From: Bathymodiolus brooksi
Lineage: Eukaryota; Mollusca; Bivalvia; Mytilida; Modiolidae
Assembly (NCBI GenBank): GCA_963680875.1
Contig: OY804590.1
Location: 23,622,640-23,686,639, forward strand
Direction: 5' to 3'
Length of the DNA: 64,000 nucleotides
Translations under genes and position numbers: made by a program
Notes under the pieces: generated by a model
The model's input: the letters and a program-made list of their open reading frames with translations, nothing else
Told to the model about the DNA's origin: nothing
The model's database searches: none
Shown here: positions 12,398 to 25,034 of the stretch, one piece after another
Layout: each line of letters opens with the position of its first letter
Numbering within the stretch: position 1 is the first letter of the stretch

Positions 12398-12600
12398 TGG
12401 TTTATGGTGTATTAACCCCCTTTCAACAATATTTGAGGTACTTAGTATATCGTGGGGGTCAGTTTTATCGGTGGAGGAAACGGGAGTACCCAGAGAAAAC
12501 CACCGACCTGCCGTAAGTCACTGACAAACTTTATCACATAATGTTGTATCAAGTACATCTTGTCTGAGCGGGATTCGAACAACGCTATTTGACGGCGGTC
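12398..12600 (-). mobile_element. SINE type 1, truncated in the tRNA-like head
   Basis: The 3' core, the GGTGGTTTTCTCTGGGTACT block, ATGTGATAAAGTTTGTCAG and the B-box side (TTCGAATCCCGCTC) are present on the minus strand. The part upstream of the B box is missing. A small insertion breaks the core near 12432. Confidence 0.8.
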
Positions 12601-12609
12601 AGTGTTTGG

Positions 12610-14250
12610 TAGAAGTAGTAGAAGAAAATACTAACTAGTTTGGGTTTTAATGGCAAAGAGATGTTGCGCCAGAAATAAAAGAAATATAATACTTATTACG
12701 CTTCTTATTGTGTTTTTTTTTAGAGAGACAAATCTTTAAAAGTGGAATTAATAAAGACTGAGACATGTCACATATGTCTCTGATAAAGAGGATACTTGTA
12801 CAAAAAGAATTTATATCTAAAAGAATGCTTTACTTCTTTCAAATCTTAGAGAAGATATTACCAACCTTTTTTTTTTTTAACAAAAATGGTGTATATGAAA
12901 AAAAAACCCACTTCATTCTGACATTTATCGATGACAAAGTCTAATTTACATAACTGGAATTCAATATTGGAAGATTTGAGTTCATTCCTTAACAAAAATA
13001 GATTTATCTTATTTAATAAAAAAAAAAAAAAAAATACTGAAGCAGACGTAACGTGAAGATTTACATTTAATGTAAATTGGCTTTCTCCCCCATTAAAAGT
13101 ATAATGGTGTTAGATCTCAATTTATTTTAAGCTTTGGTCAATTTAAAGCCAAATAAAAACTTGTGTGGGCTCAACGAATTTATACATTTTAACTCGGTAC
13201 CGATCTCAACTATTCTATTACATGTGACGCCAAAACCTGTTACTCTAGACACAATTTACATTATTTTGTCATAGATTATTTTTAGAAATATTCCACTTGA
13301 ACATTCTTATTTCATCAGACATTAAAATTACTACAAGAAGAGGTTAGATTTCAATTCTCAGATGATTGTGAAGGAGTCTTGGTACTCTACGAACTCACAG
13401 AAAAAAATCTTCTTTAGAACGACATTGTGACCTAATATTGCATTGTGGTTTGTCAAAAACTTTTAATATTAATTCTGGACTAAATTACATTATACAAGAA
13501 AATAAATTAGTTAAGATAAAGCCTCCCTCGTATTATTAGCTTTAACGTTACAATTAACGTTTGGTTGATTGAATATTATATTTCTTTACTGAAACGTGTG
13601 TTTTATGTCTCCAGGCGATTTTTTTTCCGAACAGAGAGTGACATTTTTTAATGAGTTGAGATGTCTTTCCTATCTTGACACGATTGTATTGTTAAGATTT
13701 AACAAGCAGAACGCGACACGTGCATTCGCTTTCTTGCAATTTTAAACCTCTTTTCATTGTTTCAATTTTCAATTAATATTTTTTGTTACGAAAAGATTGA
13801 ACTTCCTTTTTGTGTTGACATTCTTGTTACCGAACTAATAAAGTGTAGGAGTTAAAGTTCCCAATTTTCCAGAAAGTCTGTATTTTTTTTCCAATTATAG
13901 AGCCTTTAATTAATGGTCTTGCATTTTAAGCGGGAAATTATAGAACTGGAGTTGTCTACCTTTGAATATCATGTCATGTGTTGAGAAAAAAAGTACATAT
14001 TTTGTTTCAAACATATACACGCACATAAATTGAGATCGTACTTGTTCAACAAAAGGAAGTGAAAGAATTCAGAATATTGTTTACACTCCCAGTGTTATTT
14101 AATATCGAAATTTGCACCTACAACAAAACTGAGAAGAAAAAATAAAAAGAACAGAAGAGAAAAGAAATATTTGACTATAATACGTCCGATGACCATATCA
14201 TTTCCGCAGATGTCCTCTCTTTCACCCAGATTGTCATTTGATGAGATATA
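12610..14250. other. No recognised gene
   Basis: AT-rich, with a T8-10 run near 12866 and a poly(A) run at 13019-13034. The poly(A) may be the 3' end of an old retroposon, but nothing upstream was recognised. No coding frame stands out. Confidence 0.45.
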
Positions 14251-14254
14251 GTTA

Positions 14255-14430
14255 GACCTGCATTAAAAGGCACATCTATATAACAAATCACTGTCAATAA
14301 AGGACAGTCTTATTTTACCAATTAATAAATAGTATATATAATTTTAACCTGTATATAAAGGGCAACTGCTCATAAAGGCCACATTTTCAGGTTCCCTTGA
14401 TTGGCTTAATATACAGCTTTGACTGTACAC
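14255..14430 (+). repeat. Degenerate dispersed repeat with ATAAAGG words
   Basis: Successive variants CAATAAAGGACAGTC, TATATAAAGGGCAACTG and CTCATAAAGGCCACATTT end in AGGTTCCCTTGATTGG and TACAGCTTTGACTGTAC. This looks like a decayed short tandem inside a dispersed repeat. I recall similar phrases in mussel DNA but cannot verify that here. Confidence 0.4.
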
Positions 14431-14460
14431 ATGTATATGTATTCATACGAGATAATGAAA

Positions 14461-15348
14461 GATCAGGAATGCATGTGTCCGGATTGTCTCAGGTGTGGCT
14501 CAAGTCTGTCGTATCTAGTAATACATTGTAGCTAGACCAGGAATGCATGTGTCCGGATTGTCTCAGGTGTGGCTCAAGTCTGTCGTATCTAGTAATACAT
14601 TGTAGCTAGACCAGGAATGCATGTGTCCGGATTGTCTCAGGTCTGGCTCAAGTCTGTCGTATCTAGTAATACATTGTAGCTAGACCAGGAATGCATGTGT
14701 CTGGATTGTCTCAGGTGTGGCTCAAGTCTGTCGTATTTAGTAATACATTGTAGCTAGACCAGGAATGCATGTGTCTGGATTGTCTCAGGTGTGGCTCAAG
14801 TCTGTCGTATCTAGTAATACACTGTAGCTAGACCAGGCATGCATGTGTCCGAATTGTCTCAGGTGTGGCTCAAGTCTGTCGTATCTAGTAATACATTGTA
14901 GCTAGACCAGGAATGCATGTCTCCGAATTGTCTCAGGTGTGGCTCAAGTCTGTCGTATCTAGTAATACATTGTAGCTAGACCAGGAATGCATGTGTCTGG
15001 ATTGTCTCAGGTCTGGCTCAAGTCTGTCGTATTTAGTAATACATTGTAGCTAGACCTGGAATGCATGTTTCCGGATTGTCTCAGGTGTGGCTCAAGTCTG
15101 TCGTATTTAGTAATACATTGTAGCTAGACCTGGAATGCATGTGTCCGGATTGTCTCAGGTGTGGCTCAAGTCTGTCGTATCTAGTAATACATTGTAGCTA
15201 AACCTGGAATGCATGTGTCCGGATTGTCTCAGGTGTGGCTCAAGTCTGTCGTATTTAGTAATACATTGTAGCTAGACCTGGAATGCATGTGTCCGGATTG
15301 TCTCAGGTGTGGCTCAAGTCTGTCGTATCTAGTAATACATAGTAGCTA
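14461..15348 (+). repeat. 74-bp minisatellite, 12 copies
   Basis: Each unit begins GACCAGGAATGCATGTGTCC and continues GGATTGTCTCAGGTGTGGCT, CAAGTCTGTCGTATCTAG and TAATACATTGTAGCTA. The span of 888 bp is 12 x 74. Variants alternate in small groups (ACCAGG or ACCTGG, TATCTAG or TATTTAG), so neighbouring units are most alike, as expected from unequal exchange or slippage. The unit carries stops and no long frame. Confidence 0.97.
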
Positions 15349-15645
15349 CATTTTCGTTTGTTATTTTATACATCATGACAAGTCGAGCATTTTTGTACCG
15401 GTCTTCAAAAACTACGTTCGACGTAGGAAGTCACATGTTTAATAACTGCATTGTTTTTCTTCCTTAATTCTTGTCCGATTGCTTGACCAACAATTGGCTT
15501 CTACTAAATTCTTCTAATAACTCGAGTGGATAACCATGTAGGGTTCGTAGCTATATTTGATCGACTTTCTTATCATGAATATAACTCAAATAATGACGTT
15601 AAACTTCAGTTGATCGATGCCTTGGTCTGTGTAATACAGCCATAG
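15349..15645. other. Mostly unique; possible SINE tail
   Basis: A fragment at 15572-15602 (ATCATGAATATAACTC, then TGACGTTAAAC) resembles the type-2 SINE 3' core on the plus strand. Otherwise nothing was seen. Confidence 0.35.
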
Positions 15646-15649
15646 TTAC

Positions 15650-15755
15650 AGGGTAAGGGTTATGGTGTCTAACGCCACTTTCAACAATATTTCACTTATA
15701 TCGTGGCGGTCAGTTTTATTGGTGAGGAAACCGTAATACCAGGAGAAAAATGCCA
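15650..15755 (-). mobile_element. SINE type 1 fragment with telomere-like end
   Basis: Minus strand: ACTGACCGCCACGATATAAG, GAAATATTGTTGAAAGTGGC, GTTAGACACCATAACCCTTA. The 5' half is missing beyond the ACCAATAAAACTG word. Confidence 0.8.
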
Positions 15756-16384
15756 CAAAATGAAAAGAATACATTCCTTTGATGAAGGGGACCAGGAGTC
15801 CAGGATAGTTACAGATTCTATTTCTAATTGCAGACGGAAAACTACAAAAAGCCACATTGTACTTTGTAAATCTGAAAGGCACTGAAATGTCCAGAAATCC
15901 CTAGTGACTGATTGGGGGGAAAGTTAGATAAAAAATCAGTATGTCACACAATGAAAACAACGAGTACTTATTTTTGCTTTGTGTTTTATGTTTTACTGAA
16001 CATAATGCTGTTGTCTCCGAGATCACGCTATTGTATATGATTTGTCTGAAAGATTTCACATAAAACAATTAATCCCATCAGATTTAAACTTAAAGGTTAT
16101 TCCTTAAGGGAACAGGAATACTTAATCCTATGTACAATTTAAATTTGTACGCATTCGTGATTAGCATCCCCCAGAGATGCTTTCCAATGTTGGCTACATA
16201 TGTTAATCGATAATCTGAATAATCACGCTCCTGTAATTTGCTATCGCCATGCCATACGAATGTGGTTGGGCCATGCGAGTATATGACCATACGGATCCCG
16301 ATACTCCTACGGTCTGCAACATTATGAATTATTCCGGCGTTTGTTTTTGAAAATATCAGTATCTACCAATTTATAATTCTACAA
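15756..16384. other. No recognised gene
   Basis: Two overlapping short frames on opposite strands (15646-15882 and 15703-15885) start within the SINE fragment and show no protein character. The remainder is unremarkable AT-rich DNA. Confidence 0.45.
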
Positions 16385-16620
16385 ATACATAAGATTGATT
16401 AATTGATTGATCGTTGCTGCTTAACGTCTCGAGAACAGCACTGATATAGTCATGACGAGAACACATATATTCATTACGAGAACACATGTACGACTGAATA
16501 CGGTAAAATACGGCACCGATATGGGCCAATGAGAAGTTTGGCTTACTACAGAAAAACCAAGATATAATGGATACGCTTGGAAAATTTTGCCTTGCAACAG
16601 TCCATCCAGCAACCAAACAG
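16385..16620 (-). mobile_element. SINE type 2, minus orientation
   Basis: A short GATT-rich tail at 16394-16410 is followed by GCTTAACGTCTCGAGAACAG, then CATGACGAGAACAC, and later GCCTTGCAACAGTCCATCC. The same order of blocks occurs at 21.5 and 53.6 kb. The overlapping short frames here are incidental. Confidence 0.65.
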
Positions 16621-16984
16621 AAAAGAACAGAAAACATGCATAGAAAAAATGGTTCAGATTGTCACTGTGCGGCACAATAGCCCCAGCTTCCTTGCTAATA
16701 TTAAACTAAATTATATGCCCAACGCAGCAGTCATTAGTTTTCAACTAAAGTGCATAGATGTAGGATATCGGACTTGTCACTTGGCCAATATATAATAAAA
16801 ACATCAGAAAATTAAATATTTTACTAAAAACCCAAATGAAAAAAACATAAAAAACAAGTCATTCCTGACACCAAAAAATAAACAAGCAAAACATCCAACA
16901 AACATACACAAAATGAAATAGAATATACTAAAAAATACTAGAAATCTATAGATATATATAAATTTGCATACATTAGTGCACGAT

Positions 16985-17360
16985 AACCATAAATGCATTT
17001 TTTCAATTAAGGGACATAACTCTGGGACCATACAAGAAGGTATAGACAAAATCAAATATGACCTGTGAATTGTGGTAAAAATATTTCGTAGATATTTTAA
17101 AACGCTTGGCTTTGAGAGAAACTGACGTTAGAGCACGTAAAGCATACGTTTGCCATTACTTAATTATTCAAGGAGCATAACTCTAGAACCAAAAAAGAAA
17201 TAATAACAAAATTCCAATCTGACCTGTGTATTGTGGTCACAAGCACTGTGTAAAAATTTCAAAATATTTGGTTATGGGAGACTAAAGTGAGAGCACGGTA
17301 ATCAAAGAGTGACGAACTATGAGAGACAGACATGTGTAGAACTTTATGCCTCGGTGGGAC
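16985..17360 (+). repeat. Dispersed repeat family D, head-to-tail dimer
   Basis: Two related units of about 160 bp follow one another. Each contains an AGG(G/A)(A/G)CATAACTCT word (17010 and 17172), GACCTGTG(A/T)ATTGTGGT (17061 and 17221) and a GAG(A/-)GCACG(T/G)(A/T)A word. The end near 17340 reads TTTATGCCTCGGTGGGACAT. The sequence resembles a family I recall as common in bivalves. It is non-coding. Confidence 0.65.
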
Positions 17361-18185
17361 ATAAAAAGCAATACATTTTCAAACTATCACATCTCTTCAT
17401 CCATTGTGTTTCTCTTAGAACATTGCCACTACAAAACTCCTTCCAGGAAATTCTTAAGAAACGATAAATCGACACGTCTTCCAACATAAGACTTCTTTAA
17501 TATCACACCGTAGCTTTAATTTAACACTACTTTAATTGATTGATTAGTGTTAATTAACCCATCTTCTCCAATGTTACATTGTCTGGTTGACTCTGATATT
17601 GTCTCAAACACATTGTCGTCAAATTGATTTTCTAATAAATATGAAAATTTTATCCTCAAATTGTCTTCCCTTGGGGAGTTTTATATGTTACTAGACAATA
17701 CGGAAGTAATAAATCACGTGATGGGCAGCATAAAACACTTCCTTTAGTATTAACCAGACACGTGCTGGAGTTGATTAGCATGTCAAATGACAGTTTTAGT
17801 CCTATACTATTTCAAATATATTGCTACTGCTGTTGATAATATAATTAACTAAGAAGGGGGTATAATTCTTTGATTTAATAATAACATGAAAATGAACCCT
17901 TTTTATGAATTGCCTGCTGTTCACAAACTCTAAATTTCATCTCGGATATCGACAATGAAGTGTTTTCTCAAATTAGCCGTTTATCGTAATTCCTTTTTCT
18001 TAGAAATGTAACGAATTATTAGTTAAGTTATGTTTTGTTTATTCAGAGAACTCTGCTCCTAAGTTGATGTCATCGCTACAAAAATCATATGGTCGTCATA
18101 GCGAATTGATATGTTGAACGCCAAGATAAATCCATTTCTCAAATGACAGTGGATCTTTCCATTTTACGTAATTTCTTTCTTTCCT
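17361..18185. other. No recognised gene; minor SINE remnant
   Basis: A remnant at about 17533-17575 (ATTGATTGATTAGTGTTAAT, then CTCCAATGTTA) resembles a SINE tail and 3' core in minus orientation. Nothing else was recognised. Confidence 0.4.
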
Positions 18186-18189
18186 CTAT

Positions 18190-18351
18190 CATCGACAAGA
18201 CTGCTACGATATGAGTGTCTTGTAAGAAACAGGAACTACTTACCCTTCGCGAGTCCGGGATTCACACCAGTTTTTTGGTGAGATCTTTTTTGCCAATCAT
18301 TTTAGTTTTATGTATTGTGTTTCTTGTTTTGTTCGTCTTCTTTCTGTGTCC
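18190..18351 (+). mobile_element. Family A-family B junction upstream of an array
   Basis: AACAGGAACTACTTACCCTT followed by CGAGTCCGGGATTCACACC and TTTAGTTTTATGTATTGTGT matches the CAGGAACTGC block of family A. The sequence then passes into CTTGTTTTGTTCGTCTTC and TGTGTCCTGTACATAATG, which match family B. The array beginning at 18352 amplifies that family B segment. Confidence 0.6.
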
Positions 18352-20604
18352 TGTACATAATGTTGCCTGTGACTCTAGATTGTACATAATGTTGCCTGTG
18401 ACTCTAGATTGTACATAATGTTGCCTGTGACTCTAGATTGTACATAATGTTGCCTGTGACTCTAGATTGTACATAATGTTGCCTGTGACTCTAGATTGTA
18501 CATAATGTTGCCTGTGACTCTAGATTGTACATAATGTTGCCTGTGACTCTAGATTGTACATACTGTTGCCTGTGACTCTAGATTGTACATAATGTTGCCT
18601 GTGACTCTAGATTGTACATAATGTTGCCTGTGACTCTAGATTGTACATAATGTTGCCTGTGACTCTAGATTGTACATAATGTTGCCTGTGACTCTAGATT
18701 GTACATAATGTTGCCTGTGACTCTAGATTGTACATAATGTTGCCTGTGACTCTAGATTGTACATACTGTTGCCTGTGACTCTAGATTGTACATAATGTTG
18801 CCTGTGACTCTAGATTGTACATAATGTTGCCTGTGACTCTAGATTGTACATAATGTTGCCTGTGACTCTAGATTGTACATAATGTTGCCTGTGACTCTAG
18901 ATTGTACATAATGTTGCCTGTGACTCTAGATTGTACATAATGTTGCCTGTGACTCTAGATTGTACATAATGTTGCCTGTGACTCTAGATTGTACATAATG
19001 TTGCCTGTGACTCTAGATTGTACATAATGTTGCCTGTGACTCTAGATTGTACATAATGTTGCCTGTGACTCTAGATTGTACATAATGTTGCCTGTGACTC
19101 TAGATTGTACATAATGTTGCCTGTGACTAGATTGTACATAATGTTGCCTGTGACTCCAGATTATACATAATGTTGCCTGTGACTAGATTGTACATAATGT
19201 TGCCTGTGACTCTAGATTGTACATAATATTGCCTGTGACTCTAGATTGTACATACTGTTGCCTGTGACTAGATTGTACATAATGTTGCCTGTGACTCTAG
19301 ATTGTACATAATGTTGCCTGTGACTCTAGATTGTACATAATGTTGCCTGTGACTCTAGATTGTACATATTGTTGCCTGTGACTCTAGATTGTACATAATG
19401 TTGCCTGTGACTCTAGATTGTACATATTATTACCTGTGACTCTAGATTGTACATAATGTTGCCTGTGACTCTAGATTGTACATAATGTTGCCTGTGACTC
19501 TAGATTGTACATAATGTTGCCTGTGACTCTAGATTGTACGTAATGTTGCCTGTGACTCTAGATTGTACATAATGTTGCCTGTGACTCTATATTGTACATA
19601 ATGTTGCCTGTGACTAGATTGTACATAATGTTGCATGTGACTCTAGATTGTACATAATGTTGCCTGTGACTAGATTGTACATATTGTTGCCTGTGACTCT
19701 AGATTGTACATAATGTTGCCTGTGACTCTAGATTGTACATAATGTTGCCTGTGACTCTAGATTGTACATACTGTTGCCTGTGACTCTAGATTGTACATAG
19801 TGTTGCCTGTGACTCTAGATTGTACATAATGTTGCCTATGACTCTAGATTGTACATAATGTTGCCTGTGACTCTAGATTGTACATAATGTTGCCTGTGAC
19901 TCTAGATTGTACATAATGTTGCCTGTGACTAGATTGTACATAATGTTGCCTGTGACTCCAGATTGTATATAATGTTGCTTGTGACTCTAGATTGTACATA
20001 TTATTGCCTGTGACTCTAGATTGTACATAATGTTGCCTGTGACTCTAGATTGTACATAATGTTGCCTGTGACTCTAGATTGTACATAATGTTGCCTGTGA
20101 CTCTAGATTGTACGTAATGTTGCCTGTGACTCTAGATTGTACATAATGTTGCCTGTGACTCTATATTGTACATAATGTTGCCTGTGACTAGATTGTACAT
20201 AATGTTGCATGTGACTCTAGATTGTACATAATGTTGCCTGTGACTAGATTGTACATATTGTTGCCTGTGACTCTAGATTGTACATAATGTTGCCTGTGAC
20301 TCTAGATTGTACATAATGTTGCCTGTGACTCTAGATTGTACATACTGTTGCCTGTGACTCTAGATTGTACATAGTGTTGCCTGTGACTCTAGATTGTACA
20401 TAATGTTGCCTATGACTCTAGATTGTACATAATGTTGCCTGTGACTCTAGATTGTACATAATGTTGCCTGTGACTCTAGATTGTACATAATGTTGCCTGT
20501 GACTAGATTGTACATAATGTTGCCTGTGACTCCAGATTGTACATAATGTTGCTTGTGACTCTAGATTGTACATAATGTTACCTGTGACTCTAGATTGTAC
20601 ATAT
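18352..20604 (+). repeat. 29-bp minisatellite, about 78 copies
   Basis: The consensus unit is TGTTGCCTGTGACTCTAG plus ATTGTACATAA. A 27-bp variant lacking two bases (GACTAGATTG) appears several times and marks internal structure: a block of 20 units (574 bp) is duplicated, roughly 19400-19975 and 19975-20550. The unit resembles the AATGTTGCCTGTGTCTCTGG segment of family B, which also underlies the 69-bp array at 32.6 kb. Confidence 0.96.
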
Positions 20605-21067
20605 TTGTTTTCTCAAACGTTTATTTCATCTTTTCTGTACGTGATGAAACGTAAATTTCAACGAAGAAGACAGAAACGGAGGAAATTAAAAAAGATAATT
20701 GCGTTTTATCGCAAGACGTTATTTTTAAGTACTACATGATCTAATTTTCAATAGGAACCCTTCTGTCAAATTTACAAAAGAAAATTATCCCAATAATGAT
20801 GTACTTAAGTTGACCAACGATTTCTGACTAAAACATTCCATACACAAGTGTTGTAACTTTTATATACATATTTTTATGTGTAATTCACAACTTACACGTT
20901 ATCATTTTATTGTGTATTATATCTTTGTATTACTATTTGCATACGTTTTTAGATCATGTTTTGCGGTTCCTCAAAGTTATCAAAAGATGATGGTATTTAA
21001 TTAGACGATGGGCACATAATAACGACTGGAAGCTCATACTAGACTTCGTTGTATATTTGTCAATGAG
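20605..21067. other. No recognised gene or repeat
   Basis: AT-rich spacer between two arrays; nothing recognisable. Confidence 0.45.
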
Positions 21068-21750
<683 letters not shown>

Positions 21751-21814
21751 CTAATTATACTTTTTTTAGACCATATAGACAATAAAGTAAGACTTTTAAA
21801 TTATTTTGGGTTTC

Positions 21815-21870
21815 CAATCGTGACTCGCAACATACTTGATGAAGGTTTTTTCTAGAAACGCGTCGTGCAC
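21815..21870 (+). mobile_element. Family A fragment
   Basis: TTGATGAAGGTTTTTTCTAG and AAACGCGTCGTGCACGCG correspond to the GATGAAGGTTATTCCAGAAA plus GCGTCGTGTGCAC segment of family A. Confidence 0.6.
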
Positions 21871-21894
21871 GCGAAAGGAGACATCTACCCTTTT

Positions 21895-22004
21895 CCATTT
21901 GTGGACAGCTATGACCGGGATTCGAACTCATAACTTTAGTGGTGATAGGCACTGATTGCACAGGTAGTTGTGAATCCAACTACCATACGATCATGACTGC
22001 CCCT
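21895..22004 (-). mobile_element. SINE type 1, tRNA-like head only
   Basis: Minus strand: GGGGCAGTCATGATCGTATG, GTAGTTGGATTC, and a B-box-like GAGTTCGAATCCCGGTCAT. The body and tail are missing, so this is a 3'-truncated copy, which is unusual for retroposed SINEs and suggests later deletion or recombination. Confidence 0.8.
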
Positions 22005-23185
22005 CATGTATGGGGAATGCATGTAAAAGATAAGTTGCAGCAGCCTGTTAGAAGTGGTCGTTGATAGCCCGTTGCACGGCAAAATTTTCCATCTCTGTCC
22101 ATTATGCACTTCTCATATCCAGAAATTGATGGTACTTTCCTCATAAATATTCATCATATTTAAATTAGATGTTGATCACGTGACTGCAGTTTCAAGCTTG
22201 ATGGATCGTTTATTAGATTTGTCAAATAATAGCATACAGTACGGAAATTCTATGTGTCCGTTATTGTTTATTTCCGCAAAGTTTTTCGTCTGCTAAAATA
22301 CAAATAGTGTTGTTGTTTGCTTTCAAATTTAGCCATTTTTTCAACTTGCGTGCTTGCAATGATATTTTTTATTTATCATGGGAACCTCGAGTTTAGCAGC
22401 TAGAAATATAAGGTTTGTGAATAGTAATTTATCCAGAGTTCAAGAATCCAAATTAATTCCAGCAAGTTGACCACAAAATATTATTCGTTGGTAAATTTGG
22501 TGTCGAACTCCACCAATTTCATATATTTCAGACATGTTACATAGACTGTTAAGGCCAGTGTAAGGGTTTGCCGCCTCGGATTTTCATACACTCCAGGAAC
22601 CTCGAATATTTCACGGTTGTCATTCATTTTTATCTCATTTGATTTGGCTTAATTCAAAGTCCCATTTTCAATTCCGGCGATTAACATGCATGCAGTTATA
22701 AAAATTATCTTCTATATAGATCATATAAAAAATAATCTTCTATATAGATCATATAAAAAATACAGACTGTTGCCGCCATCTTAGATATGCAAATTAGCAA
22801 ATGTAATGTCATTTCTGGATATGAAGTTTTTCTGTGAGTATATAAACGTCCTCCTCTTCACCCAAGCAGTTCAATCTGTTTACCGACAATATGTACTGTT
22901 TCGCCACAAATAAGGCTGAAATGTTGCTCATTTGAAGGTAAACAACAACAATTAATACCGAGGTAATATAACTCAACATCATGATCATAATCCAAAAGAT
23001 ATATTTATGTATATATAAAAATATATTTTCCATTTTTATGTGGATCATGATTTTTGATTTTTTAAAAAGGGGGTTCGGATTTACAATGGTAATATATTAG
23101 GAACCAGTGACTGGAGTAACATTCCGCAGCACCTACATATGCAGTATATAACTCTCAGTAGATACGATATTATTACAGTGCTTGT
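22005..23185. other. No recognised gene; one short duplication
   Basis: A 34-bp segment (TATCTTCTATATAGATCATA and onward) near 22705-22770 is present twice in tandem and contains the palindrome TATATA. A type-2 SINE phrase (GTCGTTGATAGCCCGTTGCA) lies at 22058-22077. No coding frame was recognised. Confidence 0.45.
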
Positions 23186-23189
23186 GGTT

Positions 23190-23720
23190 CCTATCATGAT
23201 TTCATTGAGAGAGGGTTGCTGCTAACAAAGAAGCTAATAAACCGAGGGTTCCTAGTGGTTAAGTTGAAGTCACCATTGTGTCTGGACCTTTCATCATTTA
23301 TGCATTATCACCGGGTTTGTAACAAGAGTAATACCGAAGATATCACTGGTAAAGCAGGAACTACTTACCTTTCCGGGACACCTGAGTTCACCCTCAGTTT
23401 TTGTGGGGTTTGTGTTACTCAATTTATAGTTTTCTGTGTTTTGTAGATCACTCTTTGCCCTTTTTCTTTTGGCCATTATATTGTCTGTCCTTCGATTTAC
23501 GTCTTCTGATTACCCCTTTGGTATCTTAGATTTACGTCTTCTGATTACCCCTTTGGTATCTTAGATTTACGTCTACTGATTACCCCTTTGGTATCTTAGA
23601 TTTACGTCTTCTGATTACCCCTTTGGTATCTTAGATTTACGTCTTCTGATTACCCCTTTGGTATCTTAGATTTACGTCTTCTGATTACCCCTTTGGTATC
23701 TTCAAACATTTCTTAATAGA
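23190..23720 (+). mobile_element. Family A copy containing a 35-bp array
   Basis: Order seen: CATTTATGCATTATCACCGG, GGTTTGTAACAAGAGTAA, AAAGCAGGAACTACTTACCT, GACACCTGAGTTCACCC, TTTTCTGTGTTTTGTAGATC, TTTCTTTTGGCCATTATATT, then the amplified block, then CTTCAAACATTTCTTAATAG. The copy ends near 23720. Confidence 0.78.
23494..23702 (+). repeat. 35-bp minisatellite, six copies, nested in family A
   Basis: The unit runs TTAGATTTACGTCTTCTGAT then TACCCCTTTGGTATC. Family A copies without an array have this segment once (for example near 52960), so the array is a local expansion. Confidence 0.96.
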
Positions 23721-25034
23721 CCTGTGTGGCTGTAAATTGACATTTCAAAGATAAGACACCACATACAAATTTTATAACTTTAACCTATATACATATATAT
23801 GTATTATAATCCTCAAAGTTTGAGGAATAAATACATATCAGGGTGGGCTTTCGTGACTAATACAATGTCATATTTACGTGAAAAATCGTTCTTTATGTGC
23901 AAAAAGTCATAAATTTTACTTAGCAGACAGTCGTTATGCACTAAAGTGTAGATTTAAATATCGAGTTTCTCCTTTTTGTCTCAAATTTTTGATTATGCAA
24001 TTAGGTGTATTTTTACGGAAGATAAACATGTCCAAAGCGGAATGATAAGTGTATTACAATCATTTAAAAGAAAATATATCAATTAAAGAACGGACAGAAT
24101 AAATATAAAACATATGTTTAACCAGTAAGTTATTCTCCGTTTGTAAAATTTTATTGTTTTTGTCCAGAGATTAAAAATCATTTTTGTAAGTTAAATAATA
24201 ATTTTCGTTACAGGGTGTATCCGTTCGTTAAGATAAGGGGTATATATCTAAACTTATACATTAGATAACGATGTTAAATAAACTGATTATTATCATAGAA
24301 ATACTAAGTATTATGTAGAATTCCGTGGAGGGTAAGGATTTAACATTTAACGCCGTCACATGTTTATGCCTGTCTCACCACTCGTCCTAACTAGACCGAT
24401 TACGTTCCTCTATCTAAATAGAAGGATAGTAGCATATTCACCCTATAGGTTTGTCGATAAGCCTAGCTCCAGAGTCGTAGCTCTTAAGGTCTTTTTTGTG
24501 ACCATATTGTAGAGCTACGAATTTCACCCGTTTGTCAACTTGCGGAATTCCGACTCCAACTGAGTTCGGCACTTTAGGGTACTATAATCTCATTTGTGGA
24601 ATTCGTCGAATAAGTACATTGATACCATTAAACTTCCATAGTTAATTATCTTTGAGTATTTATATTTACGTACTTCAGGATTCGTCGTCTGTCGCTGTCA
24701 TCTCTTTGTTTAGAAGTGTGAGGTTTTGACAGAGAAGAGATTCGTGTTGTTTTGGTTGGTAGCATATTGTCGATTATTTCTGTTTAAGGTTTGACAGAGG
24801 AGTGGTTTGTATTTTTGTGGTTGTTGGTTATATTGTCCACCATTATTGTTTTAATCTTTATTTCAAATTGTTCTCAGTCAATCTTTACAACTATATAAAG
24901 GTGTGTATCACTTCTAAGATACATGCATAATCTGACATTCTAGCAGTTCATTAATAATCACTTTGGCCGTCCATCCTAGTGAGCAGCAGGCTAACGAACA
25001 CATCAGTAATATTATACGAAGTGATCTACGATGC
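23721..25034. other. No recognised gene; degenerate duplication
   Basis: Two diverged direct copies of about 65 bp at 24720-24845 share GGTTTTGACAGAG/GGTTTGACAGAGG, the GTTTTGGTTGGT/TTTGTGGTTGTTGGT stretch and ATATTGTC. Elsewhere nothing was recognised. Confidence 0.45.

Noticed and set aside
14461..20604. CRISPR-like array
   Set aside because: Units follow each other without unique spacers, the context is animal DNA and no cas-like gene is present.
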